This document shows, piece by piece, positions 1 through 13,386 of a stretch of 64,000 nucleotides of DNA. Each line of letters begins with the position of its first letter. The first letter of the stretch is position 1. The notes beneath the pieces were generated by a model. The model was given only the letters and a program-made list of their open reading frames with translations. It was not told where the DNA came from and ran no database searches. A program made the position numbers and the translations under genes. Source of the stretch: Verticillium longisporum (Eukaryota; Ascomycota; Sordariomycetes; Glomerellales; Plectosphaerellaceae). Location of the stretch: the NCBI GenBank assembly GCA_019188255.1, contig JAETXT010000001.1, positions 3,100,001-3,164,000 of the forward strand, given 5' to 3'.

Positions 1-1000
1 CCCCCTTCCACGAGCCTTCCAGGGAAGCTTCTATGCCGACCGCAACCGCGTCAACGCGGATGAAGTCATCGAGGCCGTCGACGACAGGCACTGCGATAAG
101 ACCAACACTCCAATGTCTCAGACGACGACCCGTGGCACCTTCTGGTTAGGGCTGGATATCGTCGGCCCAATTCAGGGCAATCGTGTGAACGGGCCAGGGA
201 CAGACTCATTCCCCCACGCAAGAGGGCTAGCATATATGGCAAAGGGTTGCCGCCAGCGTGAGTCCAGAGGCGCGGCGTTGAACGAATCGACCACTCGGAA
301 CAAGAGGGTTGGGCGCGATATGCAGAGTCATCTGTCCAATTATCCGACTATTGAATCGACATGGGATGATGGAGGGAAGGAGCTTGGACAGTGTGATGAA
401 GAGTGCGTCTACCTACCGTGATGAAAGGTGTGGCTGCTGCGCCTCTTTGCATTTTGTGACGATGGCGCTCTGCTAGTTGGCTTCGAGAAGCTCAAGGGAA
501 GATTGTTTGCAGAAGAGGCGCGACCCCCCGTTTCTCACTGTTGCGATGGGCGCCAAGTCGACCAGGTCCTGTCCGCATATACGCTGTGTGGGTGGCAGCA
601 GCAGCAGCAGCGACAGCTCTCGCAAGCTCCCCTGGCATTCTTCTTTCCATCTCATCTATCTCACCCCACGGATGATGCGGAGAGCGGTGACTTGGATGTC
701 TCCCGGGCGTCCATCCCTATAGACCATAGAGGAGATAGAGGGGAGCTATTCTGCCTCGGGAGGAGCTCGTCAACACGGCAGTCGTTGAGCAGAGGAGGCA
801 AGGGTGGGGAAGAGGAGGGGAGGGACGTTTTCACAAGCCAAAAAGGCCAGCCGCCGCCACCGTGAACCCCGGCACCTCATTCACGAGAGCCAGCCCCGTC
901 GGAGCAAATTCCCAAAGCGTGGGAAACGTCCGGCCTCGATCCAAACCCTGTGCCCCACTCCAGGGTCATTGTTCCCCTTGGAACCAGACTTGCTCCTCCA

Positions 1001-1001
<1 letters not shown>

Positions 1002-1031
<30 letters not shown>

Positions 1032-1056
1032 TGGTAGTGGTTGTGGCTGTGGTGGT
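1002..1056. repeat. (GGC)n/GGT-type trinucleotide microsatellite
   Basis: About nine GGC units are followed by diverged GGT, AGT and TGT units. A shorter (GCA)n tract lies at 595-611. Neither falls in a supported gene. Confidence 0.85.
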
Positions 1057-3208
1057 GAGGACAGACGTTCCTCGAAGCCCAGAGTTCAAGATCCAATGAC
1101 CAAGGTTCAGGGGCCCACGGTGCATTGAGTTTGCGCTGTGCAAACGGCTTGACCCCCTGAGCTTGGTTCGGTTGAGCGACCAGTAAATGAAGTTTTAGGG
1201 CTTTTTCGGAGCTTCTTGGGGTTTGATGAGCTGGGATCGGCGCAAGGAGGGAAAACTCAATCGTGCCGAGGTGCGCGAGTCGTCGATTATTGAAATTTCA
1301 AGGCACCTGTCAGTGTTGAGGTTCGTCGGCGGGGGCTTGTTGAAGCCCACGCCCGTCTGCGCTGGCGTGATGAAACCCCAGGTTGTGCCCGGGACCCGAG
1401 CCTCCCTGGAGTCGGGCAGTCGCCAGCATTCCGAGCTCGGGCCGGGCGTGCATCTGCATCAGACAATATATGATTCCCAGTGCAAGAAGCGGCGGCGAGG
1501 CGTGGTGATGAAGCAGTTGAGCGCCTCAGAAGTCTACCTATGGGTCAAAGTAGAGCCGCTCTATCAAACCTTCGTGCAACTGGTCGTTGGCAACGCGCAG
1601 GACACGGGGTAGCCTGAGCCTGAGCCGCCTTGATCCGTTGGGTCTTACCCCAGGTTCAGCAGGTCTGGGGAAACGATGTCCTTTGGTGCCGGCGTTGGGA
1701 ACTCTGGGGAGACTGGGGATTCACGCGTTGTACCGTTGTTTTCGCCCGTCAAACTCGCATCAAATCCCCGTTCCCCCCTCTTCCAGTACGTAACATTTCG
1801 ATCCAACATGGCCGCCAACGAAACGTGCAGTCGCTGGTGCCCTGCGGAGAAGATGGAGAGGGTAGTTGGCGTTGCCTAATAACGGCACCTCTATTAGTCA
1901 CTGGCGCACCTTGGGCGACCCTTCGGGTGTCATGGTGGTGTCGCGGCGGAGGCGAGGCGGAGAGGCGCATGCATGGATAGGGTTTTGCGGGGTGAGGCCG
2001 ACAGACGCGCCGTACGCCTCAGACACGGGAATGTCGTTTGTCGTCTATTGACCTCATCCCATCGACTATCCACCATCAGCCATCAATCTTCACCCGTGGC
2101 TGATCTGCCCTAACAAAGAATGGTCGGTCGTCGTGGGCGAGGGCCGAAGGGGGCCACGTCGATCGCTGTCGGTGAGCAGTGCGCTGCTGCAGGAACTTCG
2201 TCCGGGAGCCGTCAGCACCAAGCGCCAGCGCTTCGCCGTATCCGTGCTGGGGCGCGCCCCGGCTCCCTCCCTTGCCAGTTGGCTTGGGTTGTGATCCGGC
2301 CTCTTCACCGCGCCGGTGCGTGATTCTTGCTTTTGATCGTGCTCACATCGGACGAACATTTACCGGTCTTGTCCCTGCTAGCAACAAAAAGATGCGACGG
2401 ACTCCCTCCTTACGTGGTCGCGAAAATAACCGGCGCTGTTCTGACGAGCTACCGCCCCGCGCCTCAGCCGACTACTAACTAAGCGCGAACTCACGGTAGC
2501 ACCAAATTTGTGAGCCTAGTGGTGAAGCCAGTCCCAGGTCGCCCGGGAGGCTTCGTCCAGTTCTTGTGTCGTGCTGGCCCGCGATTCGCGGAGATTCGCC
2601 GGAGGAGGAGCGAGAGGGGGGTTCTTCTGGTCAGGCACTTTGCCTCTTCGCCGCCTGCTATGCATGTATGCGCACCATGCCGCGGACGCACACGCTTCTT
2701 AGTCTTGGGTTCTGATGCTGCAACGTTGCGACGCCAGTTCGGCGAGGCCAATCAAGCCGCTGATCTCATGGCCGAGAACCTCCCAAAACCGATCCAGGCG
2801 CAATGGGAGGAAACCCTGCGGAGATTATGTGCTGCCACCCCTCTTAAAGGGCATTCTTGTCGTCGTTTGCTGCACTGCGCTGGGCCAGCTGAGCACGAAG
2901 TGGACGAGGTGAGGCAAAGTTGCGCTCTCTTCGCGTTTCGCTTGATTGGGCTGGCTGCGGCGCAGCTGGGACTTCTTCCAGTTTCCGGATTCCGGTGCAT
3001 TGCGGGTGAGGGCCTGCGGGAGCCAAATCTGGTCAAGGGTTCATTGCCGGCTGACACCCTTCGACATGTCAGTACCCATAACTCTGAATCGTCATCTCGA
3101 GTCGTGAGCACTCCGACGTGCCTTGATACCCCAACCCTCAGTGGCCAATAGTCGCCTCAGCTGTCGCTTTTGCCTGATGAAACCCGTGGCTGATTTGGTA
3201 CTTGTGAC

Positions 3209-3221
3209 GGGGGGGGGGGGG
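3209..3221. repeat. G homopolymer of 13
   Basis: An uninterrupted G run in non-coding sequence. Its true length is uncertain because this assembly seems to lose bases in homopolymers. Confidence 0.8.
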
Positions 3222-3640
3222 CCTGATCGTGTGCCTGCGCAGTCAGAGTCGTCAATAGCCAAGCTAAAGAATCTCGTACTATGATGGTGTGGTGGAAGAT
3301 GGCGGCGGTACCAAGGTATGCCACCCCTCTTCTCCCCCACTTTCTGTGGCACTAGATGCTGGCTCAAGCAAATCTCCGGCAGGGGCATCGCCGGAGCCTT
3401 GGTCTCTGACAGGACAGCTCGGTGAAGATACTCCAAACGGTGAGCTTGTGGCGTTGAGTGTTATGCCTGTCAAGCAGGGGATCGTATTTCATTAAACTAG
3501 CCACCCCAGCATCCGCTGGGCTGCGGGTACGTTCTCCTCTTCTCCTAATTCCGCAACCCTATTCGCTGACAGCAGTACCAAAAATGGCCCTACCTTGATC
3601 ATATATCGTTGTAAGCAGTGCATTAGGGGAGAGAGGGAGA

Positions 3641-3644
3641 GTGC

Positions 3645-3677
<33 letters not shown>
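3641..3677. repeat. (GT)n-(GA)n compound microsatellite
   Basis: A short GT run passes directly into about eleven GA units. It lies in non-coding sequence. Confidence 0.85.
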
Positions 3678-4534
3678 GAGGGGGTTCCAAAATGGGGCGG
3701 GAGGAGGATGGGGGTCAATTCTGGGCGTTGTCCTCTTACAAGTCTATCTTCTCATCCCGCGTACTGACGCCAATCCCTCCCGCTTTCCAACGGTGGCGGG
3801 TGGCCTTGCTGGCCTCGGCATTCTTGTAGTTCGCCAATGACTTGCAGGAAATCGATGAAGATCGAATGGAGTCTTCGACCGCAGCGCAAGCCACAGCATC
3901 TTGGTGTCTCTCCTCCTCACGCCAATGAACGTCAGAGAAGGAGGCGTTCGTTCTACCGTAAGGTACCTGTGCAAGCCCAGCAACGAAGGCGAAGGAGCGG
4001 ACTTGTATGTGCCAGCGCCCGCCGCTGCCAATCACTTACCCTGGGTGCCGCTCAGCGTGCACTGGCATCAAGGGTGGAGTTTGTGAGCTTGGGGCATCTT
4101 GCTATGCATACGCGACACCGAGTAGGTCGCACAGCATCAGTCCGTCGACATGATAAGACCGACCCTAGAGAATAGACGTAATGGAGTGACGACATGGAGT
4201 GCCCATGGAGTGCCTGCGAGCTCATTGGGGTCCGTAAAGAAGCCCCGTATCTGCGCCCAACACCACGACCACTCCGTTTCGTGCAGCCTGCGTCACATCG
4301 CGAAGCCCTCACGGATCCTGGTACCCTTGCCAGGTTGGCTTAGCGCGCTTTCGATATGAAGGAAGAAAAAAAAAAAAAGGAGGCGTTTTCCCTGGGGCTT
4401 CTACGCAGGCTTCTGAGCAACTTCTAGCGTCAGGCGTGTTGTACATGCGCGGTGATACTTGCACGCACTAGCCCAGCCCTCATAGATTGTCTCACCTCAC
4501 TCACCCTGTCTTTTTGCCCACCTAACTTACCCTG

Positions 4535-4580
4535 CCACCCACCCTGGCCGTGGGAAGCCACCCACCCTGGCCGTGGGAAG
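4535..4580. repeat. Perfect 23-bp tandem duplication
   Basis: Two adjacent identical 23-bp copies, 4535-4557 and 4558-4580, each beginning CCACCCACCCTGG and ending CCGTGGGAAG. No gene is associated with it. Confidence 0.85.
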
Positions 4581-7500
4581 ACGAGCTGCAAACCTGCGGG
4601 CGCGTGAACACCCATGGTCACGTAGGTCGTAGGGAGCACACCAGCACCATGTATAGCAGTCGTGTTAAGTCGCATTGAAAACCTTGGGAGGAAACCGACT
4701 GGAAGGCAAGCGGCACCACAAAGGGCATGTAAATATGTATGTGCCTGGCAGTCGGTAGGCGGACGGGCGGCGGCAGACCACATCGATCAGCGTTGAACGT
4801 AGGTACGTGTGGTAGTGCGGGTGGTACATGTATGCAGGTTGTGAGAGCACCTGGGAGCAAGGCCGCATCGCCAAGACACTGACTGATCAATCCCTCCCCC
4901 CTCTTACGGTGACTAATAAGTGAGTGAGTGAATCCATGACCAGAGATGTTTGGTCGTGCAATGTGCTGCGACCCGCCGCTCACACTCGCGCAATCGCCGC
5001 GAACAATTAGCCGCTCAGCCTGGTAGCCCTGTCTTCAGGTGCCGCTGAATTAATTGCAGTAGTTCTGGCGCCGGAAAATCCGAGCTCTCTCTCCATCACG
5101 CGCGATGGTGGGCTGGACGGAGCAACCGGCCCTCAACTCGGTTTATTCAAAGACCGACGGACTGTTATCTGCTCTAGTGCAATGGGCACCTTACCCACTT
5201 GTGCCTTGGGAGCCTCTTGGCAGCAGTGCAAGGGAGCGCTGGATTTGCCGGCCATGGAGAGCTTCCAGTTGGTCGGTGCTGTTGCCGATCTCTCAGCTCA
5301 AGACGGGCGAGGCGTGCGCCTGTCGGCAGGGTCCGAAACGGAGTTGCGCGATGCCTCGGAAGCCTCGCGCTGTGGGCTCGAGGGAGGCTTTGCGGGGGCG
5401 CAAAAGCAAGTTCGCACGTGAAGCGATCGTCAACCTTGGAATGTCTGTCGAAGTCGCCGTGACACATGGTTGTTTATCTAATGCAGCGAAATAGGTCGTA
5501 AGTATTTGAGCTGAAGGTCTTCATTCGCCAGCCAGCCACACCCTGATAGGGAAAGTGAGGATTTGCTTCGTCTTGCCTGCCCCTTGGATCCTTCTTGCAG
5601 GCTCGTGATCAAAAGCAGTGTCTTCGGTTTGGTTTGGGTCGGCGCACATGCAGCTGTGTGGGAGCCGATGATGCGAAAATAAGGCATCGCTGTCCAATGG
5701 CACAAAGCCTTACGAGTTCACATTGGTGATAACAATGAAACAGAGGGAGCGGCAATTCCTGTGGCCCTGCAGCCTGTCGGCGACCGCCACGGCGCATTCC
5801 TGGCATCTGCAGTGATGGCATAATCGCTGATGACAGCACGAGCAACTGCAACTGCAACAGGGTCGATAGGGAGGGGGGCAAGGGCCGTCTGGAAGAAGGG
5901 CGCCAGAAGATGGGAGACTGGTCGGTACATCGACCAGAAGAGTCGAAGGGGCAGACGAGGCGGGCGAGCTGCAGGTTCCCTGCACGAAAAGTCGGTCGAG
6001 TTGGGTGTCGGAAGGGCCCAAAACAAGAGTTGAGGCCGAAGGAGGTGAGCATTGAGAGCGACTGCGCGCCAGAGCTAGGCCAGTCCAGAGCCCACACATT
6101 GGAGCTGAGAGATAACGCCATCGGTGGAAGGACTGTCGAAGGCTGCATGGAAGCTCGGATCAAGCCACCAGTTTTGACGACCAAGACAAAAACAACAACA
6201 ACAACGAACGACGACGATGACGGCGACGACATATGATGGCGCCTCATGCATATGAGCCTTCTGGGATCGGAGTGATCGATATCTATCTGTTGCTGCAGAC
6301 ATGTGGAAACAATTTACGGGCAGAAACACCGGCGGCGGCGGCGGCGACCTCTGAGCTTGAAGCTTTGGTGGGACCTTGACGCGAAGGAGTCAACCAAGTC
6401 TCGATGGCCTGGCATGCCTGGCAAGCGCGGTGTGCATGGTCTGTGGTGCGTGCGTTCGTACGTGCTGATAATATCGCATGCAGATGCAGTGTCGAGGCCA
6501 GGCCATGATGGAGCCCGTGCTGAGCTTGAAAGCAGGCTGTTTACCGGGGCGCTGTTGTATTCGGTTGCATCGCCTGGGGATCTTCCTGGGAGTATCTCGT
6601 GTCGTGCCCGTCAAGTTTCGTTCCGGCGCGGTGGATGATGTGCCGTCATATCTTCCGCCCGTCATCCGAAGTGATGGTCCAAGGGGGCGAGGGGGCGAGG
6701 GGGCGAGAACAGGCCGCGGGCCAAAGATGGCTGCACCTTTTCGCCATTAATATGGATCAAGTGCTTAGTCCTATGTAGCCGGGCTTAGAAGCAGAGGCCG
6801 AGGCACGTAGCCTGCACGGTAAGGCCTTGGACGGCACGAGAGGCTGTAGGCGGCATACAAGCTACTAGTCATGCTCGACTTCACTTCGAAGCACTCGCAC
6901 ATGATTAGTACAGCAGTGGTGTTCTGGTTCTCAACACTTGAAGGAACTCGGCCACCGTCGCAGGGACTTTGGGGAGAACCAGGAGAGACAGATGGAGACT
7001 TGGGGACGGGTGGACTGCTCGCTTTGTGCTTTGCGGGAACCACAGAACAGAGGTCCAGGACCTGGCAACTAGTTGGGAGTTCTCGCTAGCAGCGTAGTTT
7101 ATCGCAGGTCTAATCGTTGTCCACCTAGGCAAGATAAGGTACTTTACCTATTTTACCAGGGTGCAATGCCGGGGAAGGGCAGTGACGCCCGATGGTGAAG
7201 CAGCGGTCTGTATTGGCCTACGAGCATAGCTCCAAGGATGGCGCTATAGGTGCGAACCTGGACACGGGAAAGAGATGAATTGACCGACGTTGCTTCTGAC
7301 ACTTGGACTGATGGTGTCGGTTGTTCCTCCTGTCAGAGGATTGCGTTGGAGCAGTCAATCCCTCCCTGTAGGCATCGGAGACGACGCGGATGCGATCTTG
7401 ACTTAGAAGAGTCGCGGATGGAGACGACGATTTGGCGGCGGCAGATGCAGGATGACATTGTCCAAAGAGCTTGCACGGACAAGGGAACGGTCGATGCGCT

Positions 7501-7807
7501 GGACGGCTGTCAGGTAGGTGTGGTGGTCCAAAACCAACCCACTGCTGGTGATTGAGTCGTTCTCCAAAATTGGCAGCCCAGGAGGGAGTAGTCTGGTCCG
7601 GGACAACCCCTGCAATTGTTTGCCTCCATGGATAACGGAAATGGTGTGATGGTCAGTGAGGCATCTGTCAGGTCATTTGAGAGGTGCTCATGTTAGGAGG
7701 GAGATGCCTGCGTGATGAACTTTGTTTTCGGGGTTGCTGTGCAAAGCGTCTTGATGGATGATGGGTGGTCACCAGGATGTGATCAGCAGCTACCTTCAGA
7801 GAGGATA

Positions 7808-7867
7808 GTTGGTGGCCAAGGGGTTGATGGACGAGGGGTTGGTGGCCGAGGGGTTGGTGGCCAAGGA
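7808..7867. repeat. 15-bp minisatellite, four units
   Basis: Four 15-bp units (7808-7822, 7823-7837, 7838-7852, 7853-7867) share GTTGRTGGMCRAGGG with few substitutions. The unit length is a multiple of three and would read VGGQG/VDGRG on the plus strand, but the surrounding open frame is only 60 codons and has no other support. Confidence 0.85.
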
Positions 7868-10672
7868 GCCGCCGTCGTAGTGCGATGTACCTAGGCGGCA
7901 GGAAGAAGGCACCTAGGTACCTACCTACTGTAGGCAGCTTGGCAAGGCAGGAGGGGGGAAGAGGGGAAGGAAGGCACAGCACAGCAGGCCAGCGCCTCAC
8001 TAGCCTCATTTCACTAGCCTCCTTGCATCTGCTGTGGGCGGTGGACTGCAGCCTGTGAGCTTGGAGCTACGAGAGCTACGAACTGCGCGAGAGCTACATG
8101 GTACAGTACGAACCGCGAACTGCGAGCTGCACGCTGCGAGTTGTGACCTGGGCGAGGGTCAAGCCTTAGGCCTTCAGGTCCCGGCATCCCCACCTGTAGT
8201 GGACACACGGGACGGCTTCTATGGCTTCTAAGTGGCTTGATTTGATGCACAGAAGCCCCCCCCTAACCCTTGCCCTGGCAGATGCACTGTACCTAGTAGA
8301 GACTCGCCCCGATGAATGCATATCTGAATATTCTCCGCTCCCTGCCGTGGCGCTTCCGCCCCAGCATCAGAAGACCCCCCCCTTCTCTGAGAACTTCAGT
8401 TCCCTCGTTCCATTCCACTCCATCAATCAACGAAGCACCACCCACCCCTCTTCCCACTGCCACCACCACTACGACCGCTACCTCATCATCCTCTTCTGAA
8501 CCCGCTACCTACAGGTACCTCTCTCCCCCGTCTTGTCCCGTCCTGTCCGGGGCCCCTCAACAGGTCTTACCTCCTAGGCAAGCCAGGCTACCACCCACAA
8601 GAACGAGACGGCTCCCACGACCTATGACGAGCTGGCTGAAGCCCTCCCGCCTCCGTTGGCCTCGACGAGCACACAGGCACATCGCCTCCCCGTCATCCCA
8701 TTTGTCCGCCAGCACATTGGCATCGGCATCTGGAAACGGAGCAGGGCGGTTGTGGCACAAGAAAAGGCCGTCACATGGACTTGGCAGTTGAGACATTGCC
8801 GCAGCCCCGCCCCCTCATCTTTGACAATTGTTCGCTTTCGATCTCCTGTTCGCTGTCATGGATGTTGCTTTTTAATACGATATTCTCCTGTATCTGGATT
8901 CTCCTGTATCTGAGAGACCTCGCTTGGGACCGATCCACCCCCCCTTGCTCGCTCACCTCTCCTGCTGGCCCCTCCAGCTTGAAGTGACGATCCGGACGAC
9001 CACACCAGATCAGAACATCACGCATATCTACAGGGGTTGCACTCCGCTGTTGCTACATAGTATGAGAGCCAGGACAGGCATCAAGGCGTACCCGACGTCG
9101 AACGGCGGTCGGGAACCACTTGGGACCATGCAGTGCAGACAGAAGAGCATCCCTGCAACCCTCTTGCAACCATGACTGCTCACATCTCCTTCGTCCGCTC
9201 ACTTCTCGTTGGTCAACCTAAAATCGCGACCGCCCATCCCAGAACAGGGAAAGGCAGAAGGAGGGTCACGGCAGGGGTGCAGGGAACAGGGGTTCATGGC
9301 ACACGCCAGAAGGCGAAGCCTACCCTGGAGCTCATGATACCAGGATACCCCCCTGAGCCACGGTACGAAGGCCCCCCCCCCCCTGCTTTGTCCGACCTCT
9401 TGTCTGGCGAATTAGACTTGGTTGGCCGTTGGGCTGGCCGGTCCCTGGCGACTGATCGGCACCGGTGGGTTTTTGTTCGGTTCGACGTCTGAAGGCTCAC
9501 TGCCCTCTCAGCGCTCGCACCTTTACAGGCATCCTTTCCAGTGTGTCCAGCAATTCCCCCCTTCTGCGAATCGCCCCCCCTTTTCTCTGACCCGAGATTC
9601 ATGTAACTCTTGTCAGGAGACAGGAAAGACGATCTTCGAGGTCCAACCCAAAATCCAGGCCTGGCAAGTTCCTTGCCCAGACAGCCAGAGCACAGCGATC
9701 CCATGTCTTCTTGTTGGGGCCGAGTCAACATGAGATGAGTCTGGAAGTACCTTGGATGTATCTCGTCCGTCTAGAGTCTTCAACTCTCTATCCTGACCTC
9801 CATCACTTGACCTGCTTCCATCTATATCGCTCCGCGTCGTTCAGATACCAGCACCAGCAACAAGCACCACTCCAGCCTGCCTCTCCAGTTTTCTCGATTC
9901 CATCAGCATTCCTCTACCAGACTCTGTCAGTTTTCCACCTCATCTCCTCTCAACCTTGGCCCGCGCCCCTGTCGATGGTATCTGTGGTCTCCTCAAGCGC
10001 CCCCACTCTCCGTGCCTATCTGACCCTCTTCTCCGTGCCCAGCTCGAGATACTCGACCAGGCACACCGAGCGCAGAGGTACGCGGAGCACGGATTAGAGG
10101 AGCAGAGAGCGGACGGACTCTAGTACCTACCTAGCGTACCTCTCGCCCTGGTCCCGTCGACCCCTCCTCCATGCAAGCCCTGGTCCCACGGCGGGGAGGC
10201 TAAAAAAACGGTTCACTCCATTTGCGCTTCTTTCCCCAGAGCCTTGGTCGCTCTCCCCTACATCTATCTACATGTACCTACCCACCACACAGCCTGTACA
10301 TCGTACACTTGAAGAAGCGGGTGCAGTGCGGTACTGAGAACTAGACCAGAGCCCAAGCAAGGACCCGGACCCAGACCCAGATCTGACCCTGTACCATCCA
10401 TCCATCAATCGTACCCTCCCTCTCTGCATCCTCGCCGCTATCTTGTTCTTAATAGGACCTCCGTCCTATATCCATCCTCTCGTCCCATATCAGTGCTCTT
10501 TTGCCCCCCCCCCCTCTCCTTCTCGCCATCTCAACGACATTTCGCCTCTCGCTCATTCATTCCTCATTCTCGCCCTCGACCTCATCCCGCTTCTACCTTG
10601 TACCACTCATACTTCGATCCTGACGACAACAACACTCGTTACTTATTTACCCATCGCCTCGACATCGCCACC

Positions 10673-13386
10673 ATGACAGCCCCGTCGTCCATCCAGATAC
10701 CCCAGCAGCAACCTCAGTCGCAGCAAACAACGCCCACACAGTCTCAGCCAGCTCAACAACCACCTGTCTCCAAGGAAGCTGCTGCCGCCGTTCGCAAGCG
10801 CAGGAGACGCGCTCCTGCCGGCGGTGCCACTGATGACTGCTTCACTTGCTCCAAGAGGAATGTCAAGTGTGACAGGAGAAGACCCTACTGCTCGCAGTGT
10901 CTCGAGGTTGGCAATGACTGCTCCGGATACAAGACACAGCTCACTTGGGGTGTTGGTGTGGCGAGCCGAGGCAAGCTGCGAGGCCTGTCTCTCCCCATTG
11001 CGAAAGCACCTCCTGTCGCCGGCAGCGTTAAGAAGGCGTCCATCAGCCGGGCGCGGACCAACTCGACTGCCACGACTACGAGCACATGGAGCGATACTGA
11101 TGAGGCGTCACGCCGGCTTGACCGCGGCAGTGTCGACCTCTCGCCAGAGCACATTGTCGGCTCGGCTCCCACCACTCCCTACCCTCACGGCTACGACATG
11201 CTCTCCATGTCCCATCCCGAAAACACGCCTCCTCTGCCAGCGGGCCACTGGGGCAGCCTGTCCTACTCCAGTAGCGTGCCCAACGAGGGTCCCGGCTATC
11301 GAAAGTTGGGGGCTCACCTTGGCCCTCTCGCCATCCCCGAATCACTCTCCTCGGGTGTCAGCGACGTTGATTACATGTCGCCTATGAGCCACTCCTATCC
11401 TCGCGACGACATCCCGTTCCTCCACAGCCCGAATGTCATGTACGACAACTACAGCAGCCACGGCTCTCCCATTCCCCAGAGCCCTGGCTCAGGCATCCTC
11501 ATGGACCAGAGGGCTGCGCCAACGTCCTGTCCAGGTCTCGTTTACGCCGCTTCTGAGCAGAGTTCAAGTCTCACGTCCCATATGGACAACTTTGAGGCCC
11601 AGATGAGCCAGAAGCTGATGCGCGACTGCGACGGTCTGAGTGAGCCTTCCCACCCATCCTAATCTATTTGCCCCTAGACGATTTCAATACTGACTTCATA
11701 CTCAAAGACGTCCCTGAGATGGATGCCTACGGCACCAGCTGCACCTCCACCGGCTCAATATGGCCTTCACCTCCCCCCGAGGAGATGTCGCCACGCCAGA
11801 CCGAGCCTACTTCTGCTCACTGGCCTACGGTGATGGAGCCGCAGCCGATCCACGTGAGCTCAGAGCTCATTGCGAAGATGCCCTTCTTCATGGATTACTA
11901 CAAGAACACCATGTGCCAGTCCATGGTCTTCATCGACGGTCCCAGCAACCCATATAGGGATCACATTCTTCAGTTGGCTCAAGCTAGCCAAAGCCTGCAA
12001 CACGCCATCTGCGCCCTTTCGGCGTGCAACCTCCGCATGAAGAGGCGGCTCAGCCTGGGACAGGATACGCGCGAGCTGTCTGAGAAGCTGATGGCTGAAA
12101 AGTCTGCGGCCGACGGCATGACCGATGCCCAGCCGGAGGATCAGTCTCTTTCCGAAGAATACCAGCACCGCAATCTGGCAGTGCATCTCCTGAACCAGCA
12201 GCTCAATGACCCCGTCAAGTCCAGCCACGACTCGGTCCTTGCCACAATTCTCCTGCTGTGCCACTACCGTATGGTGGAATCGGGCATTGCCAAATTCCAC
12301 ACTCAATTCGCAGGCGTCAAGAAGATCCTTGCCATCCGCCGCAGGTCGCAACAGTACGCGCCGTCGCGCGACTCGGCCTGGATGGAGGCCATCTTCACCT
12401 ACTTTGATGCCATCTCGGCCAGCATCAACGACCGCGAAGCGCAACTCACCGGCTTCTTTGGTGTTGCACCCGACGCCCCTCTCCTGCCGCCAGGCGCCGA
12501 GAACCTCGTGGGCTGCGATCGTGAGCTCTTCAAGACTATCAGCAAGCTTGGGCGTCTCAACCTCCTCTCACAACACCGTCCCGTTCAGAATACCTCGAGC
12601 AGCACATTGCCGCGCAACGTGCCGTCGCGCTCGCAGTCCCCGCTCGGCTCGCCCCTGGGCCATGCTTACAAGGGCAGCATCGGCAACCTCCATCAGCAGC
12701 AGCTTGGCGACATGTACGGCCTCGGTGGCGGTCACCGCTTCGATGGCAACGGCTTTGGCACAACGCTGGATGATGAAGAACTTTTCAACTCGGCCGTCTG
12801 TTCGTCTGCCTCGTACGACGAACAGCGCAATACGTTCTGGTGCGAGTGGAAGGAGGCGCGCCTCGCGCTGCAGTCGTGGGAATTCGACGCTTCCCGCATC
12901 CAGGCCTCGCTGCCCTCGCCGGCGACACCCTCGCAGATCCGCGACCTTGGCTCCCTCTCCGAGGCGTTCCGCTACGCGGCTCTCCTGTACACGGAGCGTC
13001 TTGCGTCGCCCAATGTGCCGTCGAACCACAGCAACTTCCAGAACCTGGTCTCGCAGGTGGTATACTACGCAACGTCTCTCGAGGCAGGTTCCTCTGCAGA
13101 GAAGTTCCTGCTCTGGCCTCTCTTTGTCGCGGGCAGCGAGTGCGTCAATGAGCTGCAGCAGAACATTGTACGCAGCAAGTGCCGAGATATTATGACACGA
13201 TCGGGCTACATGAACAACCTCGCAGCACTCGATGTGCTCGAGCGCCTGTGGGCCGGTGACTGGAAGGAGGGGCTCGAGGCACGCAGCCCTGGCGCCGCGC
13301 GGGTTGAGGCGATGCGCCGCGGCCCCTTCAACTGGACGCGATGCATCGGCGGACCTGGCGTTGAGGTTGAGTGGATCATGTTCTGA
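10673..13386 (+). CDS. Zn(II)2Cys6 transcription factor with fungal-specific C-terminal regulatory domain
   Basis: A nuclear sequence-specific transcription regulator of about 891 aa. The start ATG at 10673 sits in a perfect gccaccATGa context. A Gln/Pro-rich N-terminus and a basic RKRRRR patch (about 41-46, a likely nuclear signal) precede a complete zinc binuclear cluster at about residues 56-83 with CX2CX6CX6CX2CX6C spacing (CFTCSKRNVKC, then YCSQC and NDC). A Ser/Pro-rich linker follows, then a long helical C-terminal half from about residue 390 that resembles the Fungal_trans_2-type regulatory domain. One small intron joins the two open frames: donor GTGAGC at 11640 and acceptor CCCTAG ending 11677 (38 nt), or an alternative donor GTCTGA at 11634 (44 nt). 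Both keep frame. Targets cannot be read from the sequence. I am confident of the class, not of the orthologue. Confidence 0.9.

Larger units (their letters stand above)
1..10672. other. Gene-poor region; only a doubtful coding tail at the left edge
   Basis: I see no gene here that I can support. Open frames are short, overlap on both strands and are dominated by low-complexity residues. The first ~155 bases, read from position 2 on the plus strand, have a coding-like composition (RAFQGSFYADRNR, then DEVIEAVDD) and could be the last exon of a gene to the left; this is weak. The stretch holds many simple repeats (listed separately) and short TAGGTACC islands near 7889-7930 and 10117-10142. From about 8200 to 10672 the plus strand becomes strongly pyrimidine-rich, as expected for a long promoter and leader of the zinc-cluster gene that starts at 10673. 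Confidence 0.6.

Noticed and set aside
113..421. Separate 102-codon plus-strand gene
   Set aside because: The ATG is inside a frame already open from position 2, and the translation after about residue 20 is low in conservation-like features; at most the tail of an upstream gene.
2510..3151. 213-codon plus-strand frame
   Set aside because: Arg/Pro/Ala-rich translation with overlapping frames on the other strand and no motif.
5609..6247. 212-codon minus-strand frame
   Set aside because: Ser/Val low-complexity translation driven by GT/GA repeats, no motif, and competing frames on both strands.
7808..7867. CRISPR-like array
   Set aside because: The units are directly adjacent without spacers and the genome is eukaryotic.
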